From assembly GCA_029891345.1 (NCBI GenBank), contig CM057009.1, forward strand, positions 86,537,916 to 86,601,915: DNA of 64,000 nucleotides, read 5' to 3'. Each line of letters begins with the position of its first letter. Within the stretch, counting starts at the first letter, position 1. Positions 33,790 to 45,300 of the stretch are shown piece after piece. The notes under the pieces are model-generated. The model worked only from the letters and a program-made list of their open reading frames with translations, did not search any database and was not told where the DNA came from. Made by a program: the position numbers and the translations under genes. This stretch comes from Dryococelus australis. Lineage: Eukaryota; Arthropoda; Insecta; Phasmatodea; Phasmatidae.

Positions 33790-36700
33790 AAGTCAATAAA
33801 AGCTGCCTCATCAATGAGTGACAGTTTTATTGACGAAAAGGGTACAACCAAATGTCTCTGCAAAAATAATGCATACCCTTATTATGCGTACCCAGCACTC
33901 AAAACCTACCGGTGGTCACTGCTATAAAAGTAAGGCGAGGGCCTTAAGAATTAATTACATGCTGAATGCGTCTCATCTCGTGAAGTCCCAGAATATTACC
34001 TCAGGATGCAGTCAGGCCTCCCCTCTGCTAATATAAATGAAGTTAAAAGGTTCTGGTTCTATGTTCCACTAGTGCGATTAAATATGCAGCATAATTTGAA
34101 GTGCTGAGCTGGGTGACGCTGGAGCTTACCACCTGTCCTGCTGGTTGTCGAGTGCAAAATCTGACTGATTTAAGATGGCCACAACCTCGCTGAGGTCGTC
34201 GAGATTGCCGCCGAATGCAAAACATGAAAAAATGTAACTGCACATCTTACATGATTAAAGAAATTAACACTTGACATAATTATTGTTGATGACTAAAAAC
34301 ATGTTGGTGACATATCCTTGAACGTTGTATCCTCAGGTATGGCTAAGAATGTGATGGCACTAGTATGTCACCGCACTTGAAGGGTGATATTAAATGAAAT
34401 GATGCCTTATATGGCTGATTCTCAATGAATTAAGACATGTATGCTCTTATAATTAACATATGTATGCTGGTGTGTGTCATTATGGCAAAAAATGTGAATT
34501 ATCATATGTATGTCATTTCCTGTGATGACACACGCATTTCACTTAAAGGGGTTGAGCTATGCCCTGACCTCTGTGTGATTTTGGTAACCCTCTATGGAAA
34601 AATGGGTGGCTTCCCTAGTTAACTATGGTGAAATAGTTCCTGAAACTCATTGCAACTACTATAATTAAATAGTTCTGCTAGAGAGCCTCTCGCCACTTTA
34701 CACTTATGCCAGGAATATTATTCCCCATCTTCTGAAACCTCTTGGAGCCACGTAGCACACCGGGTCCGGCCACATGGCCCGCTGACGTCACGCACATTGA
34801 AAAGATATGGGATAAAGCGGCGCCGCTAACCCCAGTGTTCCCTCCAATGGCTGTTGCATCTAACTGTCGTGACACTACAGGAAACACCCATTTGGGCCAC
34901 ATATTAATTTATTACGAGAGTTTACTGTTTCTTGTAATAAATTTAAATTATGGTGGCCCGCGGTCCACAAGTTGCATAGCTGCAAGAAAAGTGTAAACAT
35001 GCCATTCTTGTTGACCTGCACTGATCGGGACCGCTACCTAATGCAGATAGGTCAGGTGTTGCTGTGACATTGATGCATCTGCGGTGGTACAAACGGGCAC
35101 AAGGGATACGTGGACGTCCGGAACACATCATTGTATAAAATGATGTGTCTATGGAGAAGATTTTTTTTTTCTTAAAATGCTATAGACAAATAATATGTGT
35201 GACCACCGTGTTGGCTGTCAAGTTGAAATGATGTGTATATAAAAATACTCATAAAAATTTTCTTTAGCTACACCTCAGTTCATCTCAATGACTCCTCATT
35301 TCTGTTAGTGAGGATAAGGAACCTAGGGATCTGTCTGCTTAAGAGTCTTTACGACAACTTGTGTAGGGAGAATGATTTTCTATCTCTTATTCCCTCCACA
35401 TTAAACATAACAATCCATGCCTATTCTTAAAATACACATATTTTCTGACGAAAGATCTCGGACATGTTAGTTCCTCAATTTGCCGCAAGGAATGATATAT
35501 TATTACTCCAAACCTGCCTCTTTGTGGGTCCAATAGTATATGTTTATGAATATATGCATTTAATATTTTACTGTATCCTCACTGTGGTTGGATAGTGCTT
35601 TTAAATTGCTCCGACTTTTCCCGTATATATCATGTCATCAGCTAGGCACTATACCAATCAAGCTAGTGTGCAAATACTGATATTTAATGCAATATAGAGA
35701 AAAGTTAAGAATGTCAAAAATTAGTATTGTACTATAGGCATGGCTGTCCATATTAGAGTTTTAATAAAATGATAATTTTTTTCTTTCATAATGTTCAAGT
35801 GTTGTTATTCATGTATGCTTTCGACAAAGCATGTTTAAGTTAATAATACGTCTCACGTGTTTTTATGAGTTATAAATATGTAGAATATTTTGGTTAACAA
35901 TTCTTACAGGTATTATGTAAAATAACAGTTAATATTGTATTTATTGCACTGTATTCAATATTAAATGTCAGCTGTATTGAGAAAATGTATATAAGTGCTC
36001 TTAAAAATGTTACAAATATCATGCATTTATAAAATTCACTGAAAGTTATTTCACATGTGGACGACTTCCTCCATCGAATTTAGCTGTGCATTCACATTTT
36101 ACATTTATATAAACCGTAAAGCTGTCAATACCTACGAGAATATGGTCAGTACTTACAGATAATGCAAGTTAAAATACGGATTCCATTTTCGGTCTATCGC
36201 CACCTTCACCGCCACCTCCACTACCACTGCCACCACCACCGCCACCACCACCACATTATAGAGTCTACTTTCAACTCATGCTCAATAAAATATTGTGTGA
36301 ACTACATACTTCCAGCAGTTTCCTGGGTTTCTCCCAGTGAAGCTGTTCTCAGAACATAGGAATATATTAGAAAATAAAAATATTCATAAACGCTTATTGA
36401 AAAAAAATTATTTTAGCAATTTTTTCACAGTGAAACAGCTTTGTTTATTCCAACATCTACTCTGAATAATTATTTTCCATACTTCTTATACTTCTGTAAT
36501 GCTTGATAAACTCCATAGCACTGGAATAGTTTCTTAACTGTTTTTATTTAATATTCGTGTAAGGCAGGCAGGCAGGCAGGCATTTTGCTGTGGAAAAGTT
36601 ATACATTATTGTTTTATCAGTGATTACATCCTTATGAATCCATGAATTATTTTCATTGGTAAACGCTTACCAGCATACAAATGAACAATCTTCTTTGCAC

Positions 36701-37514
36701 AATAACATTTCTTCTACAAGATAGGTATCACAAGCATAGTAGGCTATATTTCTTCAGAGTAAAACGAGTCTTTTATGAGTTGTCCATGCAAATCTTCCAA
36801 ATATTATGTCCTTAGTTCATAGTGTTGCATTTCTGTGTTAAAATACAATTGGTTCAACCATAATTGCAATTACCCTTTGTCAAAAACCATTTTCATTAAT
36901 AAAATTCTTACAGAATATCAATTTTGGCCTTAGGCTTGCATATATATTTTAATTTTTCAACACTTTGTGTAGCAGTGAAATGCTTTCAACATTTACAGAA
37001 TGCATACCTATTGTGTGGTGCAGCCTATGGTTGTATGCAGATACGAGGCTAGGTAATATCTTCAGCCATTTGTAGCAGCCTTGAGTAGAAAAATGTTTAT
37101 ACATAACAATTTTCATAGTTATATTAAATCATTCCACAATTATACACTTAATTCTGCTCTGAGTTCTCACTGTTAAAATCTATTTGACAGTTTTGCGATG
37201 CTCCTTTGTCATGTAAAACACACAACATAACTCTCGCATTATCTTTTCCGCACTTGGATTTAACAGCTATGACCTACGTGAACTTACTGTATTAATCTAT
37301 CACTGTTAGTATATATTTAAAACCCTTGTTTACACTAGTGTAAGACAGCATTACAACTAAATCTGCTTGGTATAAATCATGCAAGCCAAACACACACACT
37401 GGACATCGCAGATAATTTTCCTGGCTGGGCAATGTAGTTTGTGTGTGATCCTTTTGCAATTTATGACATGAAGTGTGCTTTCAATTCATCAATGATATTA
37501 ATGATTTTGTTTAT
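33790..37514. other. no gene recognised; simple repeats
   Basis: A G+C-richer patch at 34740-35120 contains a CRE-like TGACGTCA near 34791. A CCA/CCG trinucleotide run lies at 36190-36256 and five GGCA/GCAG units at about 36562-36582. The rest is AT-rich without recognisable coding sequence. If FCHo continues, this lies within its next intron. Confidence 0.35.
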
Positions 37515-37955
37515 GTGTGAAGTGTTCTCAACTCTCTGTGAGGCAATAAGCAGACATAATCTTGTGGTACTTGGCACGGAAAGCTCTTTGTCCATGCGCT
37601 ACTGATTTGCAACAAGTAAATTCTAGCACGCAAAATACTTTCTGTACCTGGTTCATCACCATTACAGCAACTATGGTTAACAGCGCACCTGTCGGTAGTT
37701 TTCACAACTACCCCACCAGCGCCACGTTCATAAAAATTCTGAGAGTTTGTAAGATCTTGGATTCTGGTTTAATTGCCGCATCGCTGTTGTTTTCCTTCCC
37801 ATCATTTCGGAAGACATTGCAGTCTCCATCTTCAGGGCAAAGTAGCAACAGCAGTAATGACTCTTACCTTCTGAGTCTCTGCAAGGTCCTCCTGCCTTTA
37901 TATACTATGGCATGTTCCATGGTGCTTCCTGATTGGCTGGAGTTGTTAGCCAAGT
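37515..37955 (-). mobile_element. promoter-bearing retroelement fragment with hammerhead-like core (Penelope-like?)
   Basis: On the minus strand: a CCAAT box (CCAATCAGG, 37936-37928), a TATA box (AGTATATAAAGGC, about 37906-37894), then AAGGTAAGAGTC, then TTTGCCCTGAAGATGGAGAC and a closing CCGAAATG. CTGAAGA (37835-37829), a potential stem with one defect (37828-37809) and GAAA (37808-37805) have the order of a hammerhead ribozyme core, CUGANGA-stem II-GAAA. Such cores are known in the terminal repeats of Penelope-like elements. The fragment runs on to about 37515 without coding sequence I recognise. Penelope membership is inference. Confidence 0.45.
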
Positions 37956-38058
37956 AAGATTTTATCTTTCATGTATTGTGTTAGTTATTACATGTTTCTG
38001 AACCACATACGTGTATCAATTTGTAAATAATATTTTGTGAATTTTATAATTACGTTGT

Positions 38059-38125
38059 AATATATATATATCTGTGTGTGTGTGTGCACGTGCATGCACA
38101 CGTGCATGTGTGTGTATATATACAG
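38059..38125. repeat. alternating TA / TG / CA tract, nearly palindromic
   Basis: 'tatatatatatctg', then (TG)n, 'tgcacgtgcatgcacacgtg', then (TG)n and 'tatatatac'. Alternating purine-pyrimidine sequence of this kind can form Z-DNA or cruciforms. Confidence 0.85.
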
Positions 38126-39849
38126 TATGTATAATGTTTTTTTGGAAACATGTGTATAAATGCAGGCATGTGATTCGTGACCGAAAAGCAGAATAATGAT
38201 ACACCCATGGTCTATCTCAAAAAATGAGGACTGTAGAAGGCCTTAAAGGTGTAGGACAAAAGTATATTATGTGGGATATTATGCAAAGTACTTGTGTTAA
38301 AAAAACACAAATTGGTGTATAGATTAATTAAACCAAAATCTTAGATAAAAGGAAGTTATAGTATGTCATACACATCCCCATCATGTAAATAATAGGGGTT
38401 GCCACTCCTTTGATGGCATGTAAAATTGACACCCTGAGGTTATTGATTGTGTATACCATAGGATGAAGCAGGACATAATAATTGGCAAATAAGGCCTCCT
38501 AGGTGCATCTCTGTAGGGCCCACAGTTTCCGGTTAAATCGCAAACTATATGTCCAATGGCAGCAATACCATGGCCTGGTGAGCAGAAAAACCTTTTTGCA
38601 CCTGGAGAAATACAGCGGGGATTTCCCACCGAATGAATATGGTCAAGAACCAGAACACAGCAAACAGATTAGCATTAGGAAATGTGCTACATCAAAGTGC
38701 AGTTATTTAGGTGGCAGATTGTGCAGTGCAGGGTAGAAATAAAGAAAACTGTATGTTGGCTAAACTCATTAACTGTGACAGTGTCCATGATAAACACACA
38801 TTTGATGAATCCAGTAATGATGTGTGATATAAAATGCAGTCACTATTGCGATACGTAGAGAGTAGTGATAATGACTTAATGGTTCTAGTAATGTGACTAC
38901 ACTAATGTGTGTAAACAAATGTTGCACTGCTAGCGCTCATCACGGCTGACATTTCTTTGGATTTCTTTCTAGTACGGTGACTTGCTCTTTGCACGATTTG
39001 GCTCCCCTCCCTCTTTTTTCCCATGTTCTTCGTCTCCTGATGTTCCTTCTCTCGTACATCACCAATTTTTATATATGGAGCAGTTTATTTAAGTGGTGAC
39101 ACACCTTACCTATTATACGCCTTCTCTTCACCTGATTGCCTTCTGCACGAGTCCCTCAACGTACTGCATCATGGTTTAGCTGGTTAAATTTAACATGCTT
39201 GGGGCGTTTTCCTAATATAAAGCACCGTATGTTTTAAGTAGTCGCCTGAGCCGTTACAATGGTTGTGCTATTTGAATGATGGGTCATGGACTGCTAGTCG
39301 TGTGTTAGTAGGGTCAATTTTAAATTTGTGATGGTGTTTGCCAACACATACAGGACGAGGTCTTTGTCTCAACTGCTTCCTGAATGTAGGTGTTGTAAGT
39401 TTGAAAACAGCTGAGAGCCCCCCAATTATGTCAGAAAAGGGATTTGGGTTGGTTCCAGTGAAAAGGATTGAAATATTCATTGCCTTGGTTTTTATATCAA
39501 AATATAACCATTTACATAGTTTTTCACCCAATTTTACAATCAATAAACATTATATAAAAATATAGTTTTCCCACTGCTTACATGAGGTTTAAAAATAGTA
39601 TCAAAATAATTCTGTTTGAAACTTCAACCAAAATTTATATTTTTACAAAAGTACATCTCTCTTCCCAGCTATATGAAGGTTACATTCAAAATTTTCCTTT
39701 AAAGCATACTTAACTAAAATGGCAGCAAGGACCCCCCTCCCCCTTTAAAAGGTTGACTGAACAGTAGTTGTTGCCAAAGTGAATACCCTGAGCTGTATCC
39801 CTGAACCTGGACGAGACACCTGTATTAAAAATTTATTGAAATCATCAAG

Positions 39850-40085
39850 AACATTACAAAATGATCTTCACTCCATCAATATCTGTAAGTCCGAGAAGGG
39901 CACCCTGGTGGTCCTTGACTGGCTGGCTGGCGTCACGTGGGCAAGGTGACGTACAAGGGAGGGAAAAGCAGTCATAGAATTCGTGGGCGGCAGCAGCCCC
40001 GTGGTGCCCACACTTGCAGACCAACAGGCCCGCACAGCAGACGTGAGGTGTGGAGCTCGTCAAACACACCCCCGTCGCAGCGAAG
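39850..40085 (+). promoter_or_regulatory. GC-rich patch with CRE/E-box-like sites and a strong 5' splice site
   Basis: It contains CACGTGGGC and GGTGACGTAC near 39935-39952 and ends with 'cgcagcgaag|gtaagcc' at 40085. It could be the first exon of an unknown transcript or part of the DNA inserted in the surrounding transposon. No protein match. A phase-0 continuation of FCHo was tested for the piece after 'cacttgcag' (40018 on) and fails on a stop. Confidence 0.25.
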
Positions 40086-41024
40086 GTAAGCCATCCCAAA
40101 TGGCCAACATCTTCTCAACTTCATATGGCACGGTCGGTTTAGCTTTCGTTCGATGTGCAGGGATAGCTGTCATACATTGTTTAAAATGTATTATAAGGAA
40201 TAAATTGTCTTGTTTTGGGCATGCAGTAGGTTTTTTTTTTTTTTTTTGCAGCCCGAACGTATTTTCAATTTTTTTTACTGTTACACTTTGCATACAAGTC
40301 TTTCTGTTGGGCGTAGCATTTTAATTGTACATGTTGTACTGTATTTTATTTCGACAGAGCCTTGATGGGTCTTTAGACTGTCTCCTCCAAAACATTATTT
40401 TCTACTTAAATATTAATATAATGTTTTAGATTTTTTTTATAATTAAATTGGCTTTAATGGGCTCTTCAAGCTGCCTGCCTTTTTTTGTAATTGATCATTT
40501 TGTTAAATCTAGTCAAATGCTTATTTTGTAAATACTAGGCACTAGTATGTTTAATAGCATTTTGGAAGTCTCAATAACTTTAAAATCTTTGTAAATTTAA
40601 TGGAGTTCGTGTTTCGTATAATTAAAAATGTTCTACAATAATTGAGCAGTTAATTTATATGTTGAATTTGTGTAGTATATTTAGTTAATTTTAAACAGTT
40701 TGTCTGCTTTTAGGATCAAGAGAATATATTTTTATTGTTTGGCAGTTTCTTTGTAATTAAATTTGAGGGTACCGCATGTTTTATGTACTTCATTAGCAAA
40801 AAAACTGTTTCTGTCATACATTATTTGTGCTTGGGCACAATGTAAATGCCATGACATAGCAATTCATCATTGGTACTGAAACCACTACCTGGCAGCACAA
40901 CAGGACAGATACTGTTATTCAAGATTATGCAGATGGTGTATAACAACCAATTTCACAACAAATATTCTAAATGTACCTCTCCAATGGTATTTCCGTAGTT
41001 CATACGCTGTATTAGAGACTGGCA

Positions 41025-41935
41025 GATGCATAGAAAAACTCCTGGTGGATCTCGCTCATAATTGCAGCAGCCATGACCCTCTTTAACAGATCCTCTTCCA
41101 ATTCCATGGGCATCTCGTACACAAATCCCTTAAGAAATCTCCATAGCCAAAAGTCTAATGGCATACATTCCAGGGAGTGTGGTGGCCAAGCACGAGGCCC
41201 ACCCCATCCTATCCAGCGAGCGGGATACGCTGTGTTGAGGTAGTCACGCACAATCCTAGTGAAATGGGGTGGTGCACTGTCGTGTTGCAGCCACATCCAT
41301 TGTCTGATGGCGCATAGAACATCCTCCAGTTACTGTAGAAATTGGAACTGCAGGAAATCATAATATTGAAATCCTGACACATAGTTCGGCAGCAAGATTG
41401 GGTCAAGAACATTGTCCCCCACTATGCTGGCCCAAATGTTGATGGCAAAGCGGTGCTGGTAGCCTCTCATTACAGTTTCATGTGGGTTGGAGTCATCCAA
41501 CATGTGGACTTTTCTGCTGTTGCAAAAGCCTTCATGTTAAACGTGGCTTAATCTGTAAACTTTACAATTGCCTGAACCACCGGGAAAAATTCTAGCCAAG
41601 GGGCATTATCTGGTGGCCCCATTGCTTGTACCCTACACACATGGTATGGTCGCAGCAGCTGTGCATGGAGGAGACACCATACATTCTCTAAGACGACCTC
41701 TTCAAACTGCGGAGTGCGGACGGTTCGTAGTCTACCAGGTCCACATTGATGCTGAAATGTTCCTGTTTCTCGTAGTCGCTCTGTAATGTGTGCGAATATC
41801 TGATGGTTTGGCTGTCGTCATGCAGGGTATCTTTGGCTGTACACACGTACAGGTGCCATGCCATTGCCTCTCACTTCACCATACACCAAGACCATGTCAG
41901 TCATTTCAGATTTTGTGTACTCATCCATGTTCATG
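41025..41935 (-). pseudogene. DUF4817-type transposase, decayed
   Basis: From the N-terminus on the minus strand: YTKSEMTDMVLVYGEVRGNG, then RQPNHQIFAHITERLRETGT and GPGRLRTVRTPQFEEVVLEN, which together form the DUF4817 helix-turn-helix region. Next come YHVCRVQAMGPPDNAPWLEF, FTD.ATFNM (first catalytic aspartate), MWLQHDSAPPHFTRIVRDYL (second), RWIGWGGPRAWPPHS and LDFWLWRFLKGFVYEMPMEL. The order and spacing match intact family members. Several stops and frameshifts interrupt it, and the PPRSPDLTPMDF block reads PPHSLECMPLDF. It is inactive. Confidence 0.8.
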
Positions 41936-42388
41936 TCTGCTGTACCTAGTGAATTAAAACAGTGACAGGCTGCAAATAACAGGCTGCTCAGTCAGATGGA
42001 GTTAGAAACTACACGGCTCAGGAGGGAGGAAAGGGAACTGGTTGTCATGTGTATCATCATGCATCATATCACCAACATGTGTTTACCACTGGGTGCAGGA
42101 TGCGTTGCCCACCCACCAGACCATGGTCTTGCTACCAGTATACCCTTAGTTTGCGTTTTACACAGAAATGGTGGGTCCTAGAGAGTTGCAACTAAGGGGC
42201 CTTATTTGCTAATTTCGGCATCATGTTTCATACGATGATATCATCAATTTAACCTCACTGTGTAAATGTTGAATGCAACCAAATGGTGCCAACCCCTATT
42301 ATTTTCTTGATGGGGGTGTGTACGATGCACCATAGCTTCCTTTTATCCAAGATCTTGGTTTAATTAATCTGTATATCAATCTGTGTTC

Positions 42389-45300
42389 CTCTAATTCATT
42401 TACTTTGCCTTCTATCCCATGTAATTTGCTTGTCACCCTCTGCCTTTAAGGACATCTACAGCTCTGATTATGTGATATGGATCATGAGTGACCTATCTCA
42501 ATCTTCCTCTTTTCCAGTAATGAATAATGTGCTCGAGTTTGTACACGCCTCCTAAACACGTATATTGCAATTGAATAACACAAAACATGTATGGGGATGC
42601 AGGATTCTTGAGAAATAAATTTGATCAAATTTATCTTTTTCATATTGTGGTTTTAAGTGATTTACAAGAGTGATGTTTGAAGGTGAAACTGAATCATTAC
42701 ATATTAATAATATTACATAAAAATTTTAATATACATTTTTTTAAATAGAATAATTATATAGTGTTCACTGAAATTTTTGTCCTTTATTGTCTCGTATAAT
42801 AAACTGCATACTTAAAAATTTTGTCTTCTTGCAAAACTATTGAAAAATTCTTATTCAGCACCAGTTATAAAGACCACAAATCCAAAAGATTAAAAGGACC
42901 TGAGGCCAATTAGTATTCTTCTTTCATCAAAATTGATTTAAAAAGAGAAAATTGTGCATATTAGAATAAAGTGAACTTTAGGGCTGGGTACAGTACTTAT
43001 TGTATGATTATAAATGTGTCCTCCAGTATTTACAATGTAATAAAAAAATTAAAAAATAGCAACTGTAATATTTATAGACTTAATCAAATTTACTTCACAA
43101 TACTAGACCATTGTATACTTTTATGATGTCTGTCAATAGTAAGACTATATAGACGAGTATTTGAGTGAATCCATAGCTATCTGAGTGGCAGGCAAAAAGT
43201 GGGTTCTTCATTTTAACTTCAGCAAATGTCTACTGTTCTCTACAAAACAAATCATTTGTATACATGTTCCTTAAGGGTCCATGGTAGGTTCTCTTTTGTT
43301 TTAAGATTTAGGGACTGCAACAATATATTTATGACACTGAACTAGTTGTAGTTTCCTCCATAAAGACATAGCAGAAACTGTATCTAATGTTAAGAACATA
43401 TTGCAGATTGTATGCCATAGTTTGGTTAGAGTACAAAACTCACACTCAACTTAAATAATACAATATTTGGCACATTTTGTAAGTAACAAGTAAATTTACA
43501 AAGAAAGAAAGTGCTCAATAAAAATGGTAATCTTAAATTGAGATTTTATAATTCTTTTCATCTATCACCTGTCTTATTTACAAAACTTTAAAATGTAATG
43601 TGAACACATGTCGCATTGTGTTGAAATAAACCACACACAATATTGGGTATGTCATAATGTGTTTCACTCGTGATACTTTCATTCATGCTTAAATTGCTCT
43701 ATGACTATGACTAATAATAAGTGGAAAAATAATCACATTGAGATTTAGGCATCCATGGCCAGTTGAGCTTGAGCCATGTACTTGCAGAAAAAGTGCAAGA
43801 GAAGATTGCATAAATTAATTTAAGCTAGCAATGAATGTGTCCAATGTACAAAATATGAAAAACCCCTAGTATGTGATATGGTCTGACTAACCCCTATACT
43901 TGTGAATCTCTAGCTCATTCTGAACACGTAATCTATATTATACTGTGCTACCTGCACCAAAACACAAAATCCCAGAAATTAAAATAATGATGATGATTAT
44001 TGATTGTGGTAGAAATACATATGAATTATCCTTGTGAATTTAAGTTAAACATTAATAAAAATTTGGTGAGGGAAAATGTAAAATGACTATACATTACACA
44101 GTATAAAAAAAAGAATTAGAATGTGACACTTTTTATACACTTAATTGTTACTTAAAAGTTACTGGAAAAATTGTATGCATTTTAATTATGTCCTTTGCAA
44201 ATTTAGTGAAAACTGTCATAGAAACATTTGCCAAGTTACATCAGGGGCTGGCACTGACACTGATAGAATCAACTGAACAATTTTAAAGCTTTGATTTAAT
44301 GGGCAAATTGAATCTAAACTGTTACCCTCAAACACTGAAATTATAAATAGCACAACTACTTAATCAACAGTTAAATATATATTTGTGTAGGCAAACATGA
44401 AACTGCAAGTGTTTTGCAGTTCATGTCTTCATATCAGATTTGTTCAGGCAAGGATTTTGTTGTCTTAATTTGTATGAGTGCCCATTTCATGTTGGCTTAT
44501 AACAATTAATAAAAAAAAAAAGAACACTACTAAATGACAAATTACTTTTGACTGAGTTTTAAAACTACTACTGACATGGGTTGTGACCCTTATATACCCA
44601 TTGTACAAATTAATAATATATCTGTTATTGGATCTGGTTTTTTACTGAATCAAAAACTGGTGGTGTGACAAGGTGGCCACAGACCAGGAAAACTGGGAAT
44701 AGTTAGGAATATAGAAACTGGTCAGTGAATGATGAGAAATTTCAGGGAGTTTTCTGAAGTCGGGAGTAGTATATAATATGTAAATTCTGGCTCACATTTT
44801 TTTATGTTTTCAAATTATAATTTTAAAAATTATGATTTTTCGATTAAAAAAAACCAAATTTCTCCTTTACTTCCTTTACTTAAAATTTTGCATTTTTTTA
44901 AATAAAAAATTAGACTTTTTTTTATGAAAATTAGGAAAAGTAAAAAAATTAAACCCAATCTTAATATTATATACTATGTGATCAAACCAAAACGGACAAT
45001 AATATGGCCAACAAAATAAATAAAAATAAGTTAAATATCTGATGCAGAAAGATATACGCCATGAAAATATACCCTCTATAAATCTGTGCTATAAAATCTG
45101 ATCATAAAAATGTACCAGTAATAAACAAAAATTAAAATGTTTAGGAATATTCAGTATAGTATTATGCATTGACTGGCCTTTCTTATCTTCTATTAATCCC
45201 TTGTATGTGATATAATAACCCTTTTCAGTAATAACTTTTTAATAGTGTATATTTTCAATTTTCTTCATATATCTAATAGGTAATAAAATCTTAAAATTAT

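Larger units (their letters stand above)
38304..42388 (-). mobile_element. DUF4817-type DNA transposon with ~300-bp inverted terminal repeats, enlarged
   Basis: Left arm 38304-38603 and right arm 42091-42388 align in opposite orientation at about 70-75%. Shared blocks include 'agattaattaaacca', 'gataaaaggaag', 'cccccatca..taaataata', 'aataggggttg' and 'accatgg.ctggtg'. The transposase (41935-41025) lies close to the right arm, on the minus strand. Some 2.4 kb separate it from the left arm, against about 150 bp on the other side, so a later insertion between 38.7 and 40.9 kb is likely; its ends were not found. Confidence 0.72.

Noticed and set aside
36162-36359. Histidine-rich ORF.
   Set aside because: It is produced by a CCA/CCG trinucleotide repeat, with no other support.
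37817-37957. Open + strand frame after 'gacattgcag' ending near 'gccaagtaag', read as an exon (SPSSGQSSNSSNDS...).
   Set aside because: The minus strand explains the segment better as a promoter-bearing repeat with CCAAT, TATA and a hammerhead-like core; the + peptide soon becomes hydrophobic and unlike FCHo.
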